Numbered from the stretch's first letter, positions 20,071 through 31,899 are shown. The stretch: 64,000 nt of DNA from Adiantum capillus-veneris (GCA_014529385.2 CM043944.1:64872248-64936247), one strand, 5' to 3'. Notes: generated from the sequence alone by a model not told the origin. Program-made: numbers and translations.

Positions 20071-22811
20071 ATGAGTAGTGACGAGGATGTGGGACCGTCC
20101 AACCGAAATACCTATCTCTCAACGAGGGTCTTATGTCCTTGTAATCAATGCAAGCATGCTGTGCGACGGACAAGACGTGTTTCTTTGCAGCACGTTCGCG
20201 AATTTGGCGAGTTCGATCCATCTATTATAGATCGAGTTGTTGCCAATTATAACTCGTCGGACTCTGACGCTGGCATGAGGAGAATAAATCTTCGGATGGT
20301 GTGCTACGAATTCCTGCAGATTGCGTAGCGTGGAAACATATAGATGGAACATGGTCGGATTTTGCCAGGGAAGCTCGAAATTTGCGCTTAGGCCTGGCTA
20401 TGGATGGCGTAAATCCATTTGGTCAAAGATCAACATCTTCCAGTGTATGGCCCGTTGTCATCGTCAACTACAACATTCCCCCGTGGTTGACTACGAAGAA
20501 GGGGCACCTATGGCTAAGCTTGATTGTGCCAGGGCGATATAAAGTGGGTAATATGGATGTGTATCTTCGTCCACTATTAGAAGAGCTACAACAATTGTGG
20601 ATTGGCATAGAGGTGGTGGATATGAGCCGACACACAGGACGACGGAATGCTTTGATCAGAGGCATTCTAATGTGGACCATGCATGACTATCCCGGGCTAA
20701 CACAATGCTCAGGTGATCTATTGACACTCCTCACTCAGACACTGTAAATCTTGTTTTTTCCCATAGTTGATCTATTATCATGTGTATACATGCAGGGCTT
20801 CAAACAAGCGGATACAGAGCATGTGTCACATGTGGACCTAGACTAAATGCACGCAGGGCGTCCCCATTGAAGAAGCAAATCTATGAAGGTCGTCAAGCGT
20901 ATCTCCCAGAGAATCATGTGTTACGCAATGGCTTTTTGGGAAGAGAGCCACCGAGGATGTCTGCACAAGCATGGTTAGAGCAGAAGGAGATGTGTGATGA
21001 TGACGGATTGCCCCCAGGGATGAAGAGACTATCTCTATGGTACGAGTTACCATACTGGCCCCACTCATGATCAATCACTTGCTCGATCCAATGCACATAT
21101 TCAAGAATGTGGGTAATCTACTATGGGACCATCTGACCGGCAAGAAAGATACTTTGGGAGCCAGAGTTGACCTTAGAAATGTGGATCGTATGGAGCAATA
21201 TTGGCCGCAAGCAGCATCTGATGGATCGATAAAACTCCCTAAAGCACCATGGATTTTCACAGGAGCCCAAGAACGCAAAGTAAAAGAGACCATTCGATCT
21301 TTACGGACCCCCACTGGCGTAATGCACTCGCTCAGAACGTGTTTTACTAAAGAAGGAAAGCTTACCGGTTTGAAGTCACACGATTGGCATAAAATGTGTC
21401 AGGTACGTTCATAGTGGACTTTAATATCATTGCATAAAATGTGGACTTTAATATCATTGTTGCACATACTTTACAGTTTATTTTACCGGTTGCCATTGAG
21501 GGATGTTTGTCTCTCGACATCCGTAACACGTCCGGAGGGTAGCATGGCAGAAGGTTGGTTGGTATCAGAGTCCCTAGTGTACATTGGAGAGTGGCTAGAC
21601 GGATTTGATAAATCCCGGGACACGCTATGGCGAACCATAGATGATGAGCACATATCTGGGATTGTCATGTGCAATCTCGGTGTTGAGAAGAAGATGACGG
21701 AAGATCTAGAGGCTAAAATCAACCGATTTTGCATGCTTCACAATCTAGTGATGCAAAAGTGGATTTCACAATATGAGGATGCAAAGCAAGAGCGACAAAG
21801 GGCACGAATTGAGTGGAGACGGGGAAGACGACCACCGATGCACTATCCAACGGTTCTGGAGAGCCTACCAACCTTCATGAGCTTAAGATGGTTGCACAAC
21901 CAATTGAAAAGCGCACAACAATGCGGTGGCGAAGTGACTGAGGAAGAGTGGGAGTACTCTCGGGGTTGCGCGACCAAGGTAAGTTTGCAATGTACGACTA
22001 GCAAGTGACTTTATTTATAAACGTTTGAACGGCCACTCATAATCTTTGTTCGTTGTAGTATAAGTCGTACACAGCAGCATGGTGTAAAGGTCGACATTTT
22101 AGGGTGGAACGAATCGACAAAAAGCGTTTTACTCAAGATTGTGGAATCATGGCAAAATTTGAACAGTCTAGTTGACGACGTTCCTCTGATGCAGATCCTG
22201 TGGTGGCGGAACTCACTTACTTCGGCACGCTGCAAGAGATTTTGAGGATCGATTACAGAGGATTTTTTGTCGACTTGTTCGACGTGCAATGGTTCAATAT
22301 AATCATGGAGGGTCGCAACGCTACTGTGCGTAGAGGAGAGTCTGGTTTTCTTGAGGTGGATTCTACTAAGAAATGGACTGACCTAAGAGACACTTTCGTA
22401 CTACCCGAGCATTGTGAACAAGTAAGTATGTAAATAGTTAACATCCCCCTTTTACAAGTTATGTGCTTGAAAGCTCTCATGTAAGTTATGTGGCTCTGGC
22501 AGGTAATATTTCATCCTACAAAGTCTACATCAAACTGGTGGTACATCATAGAGGTAGCCCCTCGTAGTGCAAGGATGTATGAAGGCTACCATGTGCCAAT
22601 CACAACGGCATCAATGGAGGAGATCAGAGAAGATGCTCAATCAGAAGCCGGTGCGGTGGTGCCAGACGAGCATCAAGATGCTACTACTCTATATGGGGTG
22701 CATGCAGAGGAGCTACAAAATGAAACAGAGGATATGTGTTTAAACGGAGAGCTCTATATAGATATAGGAAGTTATGCTGAGTTATGCGAGGATGAGAGAG
22801 AGATCTCTTAA
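20071..22811 (+). pseudogene. CACTA copy 1 tnp2-type transposase gene (TNPD-like), multi-exon, decayed
   Basis: The order of matches is that of an En/Spm TNPD transposase. There is a Cys-rich N-terminal piece (LCPCNQCKHAVRRTRRV, transposase-associated-domain-like), the tnp2 core (GVLRIPADCVAWKHIDGTW, then WLSLIVPGRYKVGNMDVYLR and ILMWTMHDYPGL), GYRACVTCGPRL, LLDPMHIFKNV, a DUF4218-like block (TRPEGSMAEGWLVSESLVYI) and a DUF4216-like block (FDVQWFNIIMEGRNATV). GT-AG introns are readable at 20713-20795, 21403-21476, 21979-22058 and 22422-22502. Damage: frameshifts near 20295 and 21055, missing sequence between the two N-terminal blocks and inside the DUF4218 region, and TGA in the segment before DUF4216 where copy 2 reads CGA. 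It would cut and paste CACTA DNA; this copy cannot. Confidence 0.88.
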
Positions 22812-23083
22812 AGCCACAAATATTGTATTTGAACAATTTTGCTCCGTGTTGTAAAAGCTCTTGCTCTCTAAGTACCTTCCATGGTGTATAACGCTCTTTT
22901 CTACTCGCGCTCACATCTTTTGATTGAAAATTCTGAGTTTTCGACTTGCCTCTTCTATCACTCAATTCATTGCGTCATTGTATTTATATGCGTCATTACG
23001 TCATTGTATTTAATGGTCTTTGCGTCATTGTCTACTCTATTCATTCAATATTAAGTTTAAATATTCGTGTGTTTAATGCAGGT

Positions 23084-24393
23084 ATGGATGATGATGAGTT
23101 TCTTTCTTCTTTGTCACCGCAGCAGAGACAGTGGTACGTGGAGCGTCATCGCTCTGGCGCATCATCGCGCGTTCCTACTCCATCCGCATCTCCCTCTCTT
23201 TCGGAGCATTCGGCGCGCTCCGAAGCTTCGGCGTCGACGAGACGAGCTTCACACTCGTCTAGACACCGGCGCTCTAGTGGTGGCGGTGGCGGTTGTTGTG
23301 GGGATTCCGCCACCGATGCCTCCACACCGCCTCGTGTTCGACGAGGCTCTTTACCCTCCCCTTCTTTGCCCGCCCCCACACCAGCCATAGCATCGCCATC
23401 TACGCCAGGTTTTGCACGGCTGACTGTTCCTAGAAGCTACACACCTCTACCTACTCCGCCAGGAGCCACCCCTCTCGACACTCCTCGCTTCGGGGCCCAG
23501 ACGCCGGTGGAGACACCTGACATCCGTACCCCCATCGACACGCCGCTAGAGACCCCTGCCGGGACACCCAAGTTCACGCGTCATCGGCCAGAGGGCTTGT
23601 CTTACTCCATCGACTTCAGTGGCGGCATCATCATGGATGATGACGGCAAGAAGGTGATCTCGCGCATGCGTGGTCTTTGCTCTCAGCTGTTTAGACACTA
23701 CATACTAAACAAATGGAGTGAAGTACCAAGTGATTTAAAAAACAGAGTCATCAGCATACTTCATGATGAGTTTCCCGTTCCAACACGAGATCAGCGCTTC
23801 AATGAAGACCTGATGAAGATTCGAATGCGCGAATACTGCAAACACAAGCGTTCCGAAGTGCAAAAGGCAATCAAGAATGGGTGGAACAGGCCAGATTGGC
23901 TGGCCAAAGAAGATTGGAAGAATGCGAAGAAAGCAGCGCGCGAGAATCCCGACAAGTGGAAGCAACAAAAGGATGCAGCCAGAGCGCGAGTAGAGGCAGG
24001 GAGCTCGCACCACTTGGGGAGCGGTGGATGGGCATCATTTGAGGCCGATTTTGTAAGTGTTTTCACATTGCTCTTTATGTTCGATAGTTTAGGGTTTATG
24101 AGTTTTTTAATTCTAACATAATGAAATCTTTGTATGTTTTGACAGTGGTCGATGACAGGACGTGATCCCACACCGTACGAGCGCGAGTACGCAGGCAGGA
24201 AGGGCTTAAACGCCCTGATGGACATTCTCAGTTCTCGCGGCGGCATGGTTAGTATTAGGGTTTACTCTTTTTTATTTTTTGTATTGTTTTATAAATGTCG
24301 TTATATGTTTATACTTACTGAAAGCTGTCTTATTGTCTTTTTTTGCAGAATCCGACAGATACGCCGCTTGAACGCGATGAGACGTCTGACTAG
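23084..24393 (+). CDS. CACTA copy 1 second gene, Transposase_24 / Ptta-En-Spm family protein, apparently intact, three exons
   Basis: Exons 23084-24052, 24146-24247 and 24349-24393 join in phase to 371 codons plus TAG, with GTAAGT/CAG and GTTAGT/CAG intron borders. The N-terminal half is low-complexity Ser/Pro/Thr/Arg (SPQQRQWYVERHRSG, a Gly run, repeated TPxxTP units). The C-terminal half is the Ptta/En-Spm (Transposase_24-type) domain: DLKNRVISILHDEFPVP, MREYCKHKRSEVQKAIKNGW, RPDWLAKEDWKNA and GSGGWASFEADF at the first exon end. Such proteins act as accessory transposase or DNA-binding factors in CACTA elements; which role applies here is inference. An AG just before the ATG suggests a 5' UTR intron. 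The equivalent in copy 2 carries a nonsense codon and a frameshift. This is the only apparently complete transposon gene in the window. Confidence 0.85.
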
Positions 24394-24765
24394 ACGATGT
24401 CAGTTTAGCCGTAGCTAGATAGCATTAGTTTAGGGTTTCTCATAGCTTATGTATCATGAGACGGATTTTATACGTCTTTTTGAACCATGTATATTATTAC
24501 ATTTGTCACCGCAGTTCCTTTTGCCAATCAATTCTTTATGCCTATGATGTTGTACAATTGTCATTATTACATTTTCCAATCAATTCATTTTGCCTATGAT
24601 GTGTACAATTGTCAATTTTGCAAACAATGCGTCTTGTGGGTGACTACTTTGGGTCTATTATCTACCCTTGCACTTTTTTTAAAAAGTGAATCAAGTACAA
24701 TATGGTTGATGGGTGGCAGGGCATTCAATGCCCTACCACCAAAAAAAAATTCTCTCGGGCGTCGC

Positions 24766-24957
24766 TATTTATGGCTCTGTAGCGTCGCTATAGTCTGCAG
24801 TGTAAACGTCGCTATAAGCGTCGCTATGAGCGTCTCTATATAGCGACGCATATAGCGACGCTCTCGTAGCGACGGTTTTAGCGACGCCGGGGGTTATAAA
24901 AACCCAGTGTATTTCCGTCGCTAACAGCGTCACAAGAGCACACAACCTCTTGTAGTG
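24766..24957 (+). repeat. 3' terminus of CACTA copy 1: subterminal repeats and TIR
   Basis: Several CGTCGCTAT units on one strand are followed by several TAGCGACG units on the other, so the block can fold back on itself. It ends GAGCACACAACCTCTTGTAGTG, whose complement starts CACTACAAGAGG, the CACTA terminal signature. Copy 2 ends in the same way at 35891. The 5' terminus matching it was not found. Confidence 0.85.
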
Positions 24958-25066
24958 GCTGGTTTTTTGGTCTTTTGAGCCATTTATAATGTTATGCTGC
25001 TGAAATTTTGGCAAAATCAGAGGATAAGTCAGGTGTGCCTTCTTGGGAGCTTCATGGTTGGCTTTA

Positions 25067-25285
25067 ATGGATGATCAAAATGGCCCTCAATTCACTCCAT
25101 TTCATTTAACTCAAAGAATCCAGATAAATGTTCATGTGTCCAGGAAGATTTTTTTCCAGCAGCGCATAGTCTTTATGTTCGGGCCAAGAAGATTATAAGA
25201 GATCTTGGAATGTCCTTTGCCTGTTGTAATTCCGATGATCAACTATGAAAACTCATTTGATGTGCATGTGTTTGTCCTTATCTAA
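25067..25285 (+). pseudogene. Conserved leader ORF of element B (one internal stop)
   Basis: ATG 25067 to TAA 25283-25285 is 72 codons, the same length as the leader ORF of element A, and aligns to it without gaps (38 identical residues). The frame is PFHLTQRIQINVHVSRKIFF, then QQRIVFMFGPRRL, a TAA, then EILECPLPVVIPMINYENSF and DVHVFVLI. The single internal TAA is the only lesion. It ends 102 bp before the gag ATG. Upstream, element B's own LTR and PBS are missing: the leader is preceded after about 110 bp by the CACTA copy 1 terminus. Confidence 0.65.
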
Positions 25286-25387
25286 AGTTGAGCTCCATTG
25301 AAGTTTCTGGGGATTGGGTAGTCAAAAGTTTTGGGTTCTTGCACGTGTGTTCAAAGGGGTTCTCAAAGCATTGAAACTTGGGAAGCC

Positions 25388-26611
25388 ATGGCTTTCTCTT
25401 ATCCGGAGTTTCATGGAAGAAGTGATGAAGATGTGGAAGAATTTTTGGAAAAGATGGAGGTTGCCTGCATTAGCAACCAGATTCATGACCCTGCGCAGAT
25501 GTTACGCCTTCTCCAAATTTGTTTGAAGAGTGATGCACGAGTTTGGTCTAAAGCATTTGAAGAGGAGTTGCGTGTGGCTGATCCACCTATAAGGTTGAGT
25601 TGGGACAATCTACGACATCGGTTGGAAGTGGAGTTTGTGAAGATAGAAGATCCTGACAAAGTGTGGCAAGAAGTACAGGCTTTGGTGCAAAAGGAAGGTG
25701 AGCCAGTAGATGCGTACATACGTAAGTTTTCATTGGCATGGGAGCGAATGTGCAAGGCCTTAGCACCACAGGTACCCCCGCCTGACATGATGAAGAAGGA
25801 CAGGTTCTTAGCTGGTCTTTGGGAGAATATACGTTGGAGAGTGGAGCTAAAGAAGCCTAGGACATATGAAGATGCACTAGAGGTAGCAAGGAACAAAGAG
25901 TGGAAGCTGAGGAAAATGAGTCAGTTAGGGGTGGAGTATTTTCCAATGAGGTCTGAATTTCAGCCTATAGAGTCTTTACAAGGTCGCATGTCAGGGGTTC
26001 ATCATGAACCAGTGGTTCCTCTTACTACTCAGGTTATGCCAGCAGTGGTCACTACATCGGTGCAAGATGATGGGCTAAGCCAAGACATGAGGCAAGTGGT
26101 AGATTTGATGAAGAATCTCAGCCTAAACATGCTAGGTCAAGTGGGAAATAATCCAGGTCGAGGGAGGTTTGAAAATCATCCAAGAGGTGAAGAAAGGCCT
26201 AGGAATGGTGTTGGACACAGCAATGGTAGGTACTGGAGGCAGACGCCCACATGTTATAATTGTGGAGAGTCGGGTCACATCAGCCCGCAATGTGATAAGC
26301 CACCAAGGATGGGGGGAGACATGTATCCATTGCCAAGACAGGTGCTAACTAGGTCAAATGATTATGGCATCGAAATTAAGGGAGACGAAGGAACCAGTGG
26401 ACTGACCCAGGAGGAAAAGGGAAAGACAAAAGTGCTAAGTGTAGTCACCTTGGAGAAGGCATCAAAGCTAGAGGATACATTAGTGATGCCTATTGGGAAG
26501 AGGACCACAGAGGATAAGGAAGAAAGAAGTGCCCCAGGTCCTAGTAAGAAGAAAGGAAAGAGCCATGAAGGCAAGGATGTCAAGGCCAAGAGGAAAAGGA
26601 GAGCTCGTTGA
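25388..26611 (+). pseudogene. Element B gag with intact zinc knuckle
   Basis: I chose ATG 25388 because MAFSYPEFHGRSDEDVEEFL is where the gag similarity to element A begins; the frame is open about 20 codons further up. The retrotransposon-gag domain follows (ARVWSKAFEEEL, then VDAYIRKFSLAWERM and KDRFLAGLWENIRWRVELKK), and the CCHC zinc knuckle CYNCGESGHISPQC (26252-26293) has all four ligands. A Lys-rich tail leads to TGA at 26609-26611. The pol frame is the same frame, so gag and pol would be one polyprotein but for this stop. Whether the TGA is a nonsense mutation or a read-through stop cannot be told from one copy; element A has no stop at the corresponding place. Confidence 0.9.
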
Positions 26612-29600
26612 AAGTTTCATGTTTCAGATTTTCCACTAGGGGATGGGCAATTAAGCTATGACTTGAAGGAGGATCTGACGAGCAGGAAGGCAGATATTAC
26701 TTTTGGGCAGCTTATAGAGATGGTGCCTAAGCTAAAGCGACAGTGGAAGAGGATGGTTAACCCAATGGAGAAAGAGCCAGAGAGAGGTTCAGTAAAGGTG
26801 TTGGCAATGGATGAGCTACCAGACATTTGTCCAATAGTAGATGTGTGGCATAAAAGGAAAAATTTGGGACAAGGTTATGTGGATGGCGGAGCCCAAATAT
26901 GTGTCATAACACACTCATGCGTGGAGAAGATGGGTCTCACAGTGGCTGGGGTGTCAGGTTTTCGGATCAGATTGGCAAACCATCAAAAAGTAAAATGCTT
27001 GGGTGTTGTAAAGAGCTTAGAAGTGGAGGCATATGATGCAAAGGCAGTGGTTGATTTTCATGTGATGCCAGCAGGGTTGGGAGCATATCCTATTATACTT
27101 GGCAGACCATGGTTACGTGCAGTGGGAGCTGTTCAAGATTGGCGACATGGTACGATTAGCCTCTATGGAAAGACAGGTACCAAGAAGCTTTATAATATGG
27201 ACACAAGGAAACGATTAGAGGAGCTTTATGAAGATGAGGATGAGTCTAGTGATGAAGACTCTTCCACGGTGACAGATGAGGACAGTGATAGTACTACCAG
27301 CAGTGATGAGGATGCTGATGTTGCATTTCTTTTGATGGACAAAGAAATCCAGGAGTTTGGTTTAGTTGCATTTGCGAATGAGGTTGAAGATGAAAGTGAA
27401 GGGCCTTATGAAGTGATTGAAGGGTTGATGCAAACCAAGGTTGAGTTGTCAAAGAAGCAGGAATTGATGACACAAATGATCAGTGGAGACCTCTCAGCTA
27501 TGGAGAAGGATATATATTTGCATATGCTGGATAGTTTTCCTGATTTGTTCATTACTTCATATGAAGAGATCAGAGGGTTCAAGGGTGAAGAGATGCATAT
27601 AGAGCTGAAAGAAGGTGCTAAGCTAGTGCGGCAAAGGCTAAGACGGATGGGTCAAGAGCAAATGGAAGCCTTGCGGGTAGAGGTGGAAAAGTTATTGAAG
27701 GCAGGGTTCATAGTTCCAGTGGAGACCACAGAATGGGTGAGTCCAGTTGTAGTCAGTCCAAAGAAGGATGGGAAGTGGAGAATTTTTGTGGATTTTAAAC
27801 CCTTAAACGCAGCCACTAAGAAGAACCCATATCCTCTTCCATTCATCGATCAGATCTTGGATTCAGTGGCAGGTTATGAGAGGTACAGTGTGTGTGATGG
27901 TTTTTCAGGCTATTTTCAATTGAAGATTGCTCTTAAAGACCGCACAAAGACAACTTTTATTACACCATGGGGCTGCTATTGCTACACAGTATTGCCATTT
28001 GGGTTGTCAAATGGACCTTCCTTCTATCAAGAGAGAGCAAATTGGGTGTTGGAACCATTCATTGGTAGTTGTGTTAAAGCTTTTATGGATGACTTCTCTG
28101 TCTATAGCAGTAGGGCTGAACACCATGAGAAGCTGCAGATGGTATTGGCTCGATATGATGAATGTGGAGGACAACTAAATCCAAAGAAATGTCATCTAGC
28201 ACAGCCAAGGGTGAAGTTATTGGGCCATATGGTGTCAGAAAATGGCATTGAAGCTGATCCAGATAAGGTTAAGTCTATTATTCTTCTTCCATCACCTACG
28301 AGTACGAAGCAATTGGCAACCTTTATACACAAAGTGAAGTACATGGCAAGGTTTATTCCATTGTCTTCTCAGATTCTTTATCCATTACAACAAGTGGCAA
28401 AGCATGATCCATTGCAATGGGATGACAAGTGTGAAGAAGTGTTTCAAGAGGTGTTAGGGGGTTTGTCAGCCATGCAGGCTCCTGATTGGGAGAAAGTTTT
28501 TTATATAAATCCCTCAGTAGGGGATGATGCCATTGGAGCCATGCTATTGCAAAAGGGGAAGGGCAGCCATTATATGAGGCCAGTGTATTGTGCAAGCCGA
28601 GTGAAGTTGGTAGCGGAGAGAAAGTTCTCGAAAGTAGAGCTAGTGATGGCTAGTGTAATATTTGCTTGTCGACGATTTCGTCATTACTTGCTACCACGGC
28701 CTTTTGTTTTCTTGACGAGTTATGCCTTTTTGCCACAGTTAATTAATGGTACCAACATGTCAAATGTGGTGAAGAAATGGGTAATTGAGCTGCAAGAGTT
28801 TGAGTTCTCTTTTCTAGTGGAAGATAGTACAAGGGCTACCCTAGCTGATTTGTTGACCTACAAGGAGAATCCCCTTATTGTTAAGGAAGAGGTGGTGAGA
28901 AAGGTAGTTGAAGAAGTGCCACAGATCAGCAATGCACATGTGTTGTTCTTCGATGGTTCATACAGAAAGAGCCATGATGCAACTTTAGGGGGTATAGCAC
29001 TTTATGATCCAGAGGGAAAGCTAGTATGCAAGAGAGGGTTGAAATTGGATGCTCATAGTAACAATGAGGCTGAATATGCTACTTTAGAAGCCGGATTACA
29101 CATTTTTTTGAAGCATGGGGTTCGAAGGTTGAGCATAAAAGGTGATGCCTTGTTAGTGGTGAAGCAAGTGTTGGGTGTGTGGAAGAGCAAGAACACCTCA
29201 TTGAAGGAAATGTGCTTCAGAATTAAAGGCCTGTTAAAAAATTTTGAAGCATGGAGCATCAGACACATTGAACGTGCTCTAAATGGAGAGGCACATGAAG
29301 CAGCTCAAGGCATGATTGGGGAGCTATTTGTGTTGAGGACCACTTTACCTCTTTATCATGGCCGGGAAAGTTTGGCTCAAGAAGAGGAGTTTTTGCTAAC
29401 AGGAATCATTCCAAAGGAGATTTAGAAGTCTAAGAAGTATAGCTTTGTGCGTAGAGCATACAGGTACAAATTGATTGGTGATGTCTTATACATGAAAGGG
29501 GCTGATCTCGTATTGAGACGTTGTGAGCGGGATGAAAATACACACAGCGCCTCTATAACGACCCGACACACACTCTTGGGAAGATACACACACACACTAT

Positions 29601-31871
29601 GGGGCACCACTCGGCTTACACAACACACCTAGCCGAGACAAGGAACACACCTCTGGAGTGAGAGGAGAGAGACTATACACTTGCCCACTCCACACAGACA
29701 CACACACACACCCAAAAAACTCAGCTCAAAAGAGGAGAATTTCTGATGTTTAGATACAACTGAGCTTGGGCCAACACCAATGGGGCAAATAGCTCACACA
29801 ATATAGGTAAAATAAGCCAGATACAATCACAAACTAGAGCAGAAACTTCGCTCATAGGAGAAACTTACACAGAAAAATAGCAGGAAAAGAGTGAGGAATT
29901 TGGCAAAATGGACAGCACCATCGCGTCCAGAACGGCCCAAAACCCCGTTCTACAATGTCAAAGTGCTCAAATCCGACCTCGGATGAGCAGTTTACGGCCA
30001 AAATAGGCTCCAAAATGAGCAAAAACATAGTTGCGGCTGCTCCTCCTCTCTTCTCCACGTTTTTTCTGGTCTTCTCTCTCAGTTTTTTCAGTTCCCACAC
30101 TTAGCTTTATTAGTTGGGCACCCTTGGCCTTTTAGATGACCTCAAACGGACCCCGAACAGGCCAAAAACTGACCTTGCAGTGCATAGTTGTCACCTTTTT
30201 GCATCATTCGCACACCTGGCACTCAGCTTTTTTCCAATAATGCATCTCGCCACCACGTGTAGTGGCCCCAAAAAGTGGTCCTCATGATGACCTTTCTGCA
30301 TAATTATCACAAGGAAACACCCACGTTGTGTCCGTACTCATCCACGTGCAAGTATTGACCCCGTTCGGCCTCCTGACGCCACTAGATGCCATCTGACGCA
30401 CCTACTTACCTCATGTCATCGGCCCGCGGATAGCTTCCTCGAGAAGTTTTAAGCGCTACCAACTCCTCATTATTGTAGAAAAAACACACTGGTACTGGTA
30501 ATAGTGAAAATCGATGCACTATGTACATCCTATCCTACCTGTACACATGTGGGCCCCACGTAACCACCTGGCTCTGAAAAATGGGCAATTATTTATTTGC
30601 TGCACCACGCATGTATATGTACATATGCGCAATCCCTTGCTCCAAAAAACTCCTGACAACGTGTACCTTGGCGGGAGGAGCTTTACAGAGTGTTGGAAGA
30701 GAATCATGAAGGCGCATGTGGTGGCCATTTTTCTCTAAAGATCACCTTGCATAAGATTTTGCAAGAGGGGTATGTATGGCCTAGTTTGCACAAGGATGTT
30801 CACCATTGGTGTAGGTCTTGCAATAGGTGTCAAGCATTTGGGAAGAGAGTCTTGAAGCCAGAGCTACGAAAAACCATTATGGCGTTTGATGTGTTTGAAA
30901 AGAGGGGGATTGATGCAATAGGCCCGTTACCTATCACAAGGAAGGGCAAAAGCTATATCTTGATGGCAGTGGACTATCTCTCTAGATGGGCAGAGGCTAT
31001 AGCAGTAAAACAGATCACTGCAAAGGATGTGGCAAAATTTGTGTATGATGAAATATGTTGCAAGTTTGGGGTGCCATTAGAGCTACTTTCAGATAAGGGG
31101 CCAGGATTTAGATCTAAACTGCTAGACTTCTTATGCACAAAGATGAAGATTAGGCACCAGCATACCACTCCTTATTACCCGCAGTGTAATGGCTTAAATG
31201 AAAGATTCAATGGTGAGTTGGTGCAAATTCTTTCTAAAGTGACAGAGCACCAAGGAAAGAATTGGGATTTGGAATTGCCTAGTGCATTACGGGCTTACCG
31301 TACTTCGGTGAAGACAGGTACAGGGTTTACTCCATTTCATTTGGTGTATGGAAAGGAAGCACTATTGCATGTGGAGGTAGAGTTTCCTGCGGTCAAGATG
31401 TTAGAGAAGTTGCTTGGGCCGCCTAGTGATGCATTCAAAGAGAGGCTCTTGCAGTTACAAGAGGTCCAGTTGGATAGGATGAGCGCATTGGAGCATTATG
31501 GGCAGATGCAGGATAAGGCTTTGGCAAAGATAAATGAAAAGGTCAAAAGTAAGGGTATCAAGAAACGTGACTTGGTTTTGCGCTACAACAGTAAGCTGGA
31601 CAACACCTTCCAAAAGAAGTTTCAAATTAAGTGGGAAGGCCCTTTCAAGGTAGTGGAGTGTTTTCCAAATGGCACATATCAGCTGGCTAACCTGGATGGT
31701 GTTCTACATAAGTCAAGGGTAAATGGATTGCGTCTTAAATTGTATCGTGCAAGATTGATGATGGTGGAGCAAGATGAGCTGTTTGTGGATAAAGCAGTGT
31801 TGGTTAGGGATGAGGAGACCTGTGATGCGGCGAGTCTCATATCTCTCTTTGCTGCTGCTGATCATGAATGA
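26612..31871 (+). pseudogene. Element B pol: protease, RT, two RNase H and integrase, split by a solo LTR
   Basis: Reading in one frame: KFHVSDFPLGDG, protease YVDGGAQICVIT (about 26878), an acidic linker, RT with VSPVVVSPKKDGKWRIFVDF, TPWGCYCYTVLPFGLSNG and FMDDF (about 28086), a connection RNase H lacking catalytic Asp (NPSVGDDAIGAML; LTSYAF), then an archaeal-type RNase H (VLFFDGSYRK, NNEAEY, GDALLVVKQ, with NGEAHEAA replacing the usual NxxAD). TAG at 29423-29425 interrupts it. After LVLRR the solo LTR 29522-30658 intervenes. Pol resumes at 30663 with VPWREELYRVLEENHE, integrase HHCC, KRGIDAIGPL, LSDKGPGF, NGLNERFNG and a GPF-like C-terminal module (KIKWEGPFKVVE-type). Apart from two stops and the insertion it is long and well preserved, so it is a fairly young loss. 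Confidence 0.93.
29522..30658 (-). mobile_element. Solo LTR of the element-B family inserted antisense in element B pol
   Basis: On the plus strand the insert reads TGTGAGCGGG...CTCCTGACA and is flanked by ACGT on both sides (29518-29521 and 30659-30662). Removing it and one ACGT restores ...LVLRR-VPWREEL in frame, exactly as in element A (VCRRVPT). In its own orientation (minus) it begins TGTCAGGAG, the same start that follows the PPT of element B at 31900, so it is an LTR of B's own family. No internal region remains, so it is a solo LTR. It contains CA-rich runs near the left end. Confidence 0.88.
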
Positions 31872-31883
31872 TCTAGCAGGCTA

Positions 31884-31899
31884 GGGGAGGGGCAAATTA
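31884..31899 (+). other. Polypurine tract of element B
   Basis: GGGGAGGGGCAAATTA lies 12 bp after the pol stop and directly before the LTR start TGTCAGGAG. This is where plus-strand DNA synthesis would be primed. Confidence 0.75.

Noticed and set aside
26609-26611. Programmed TGA read-through between gag and pol in element B
   Set aside because: Gag and pol are in the same frame, so it is possible, but element A has no stop at this position and a second stop (29423) is plainly a mutation. One copy cannot support recoding.
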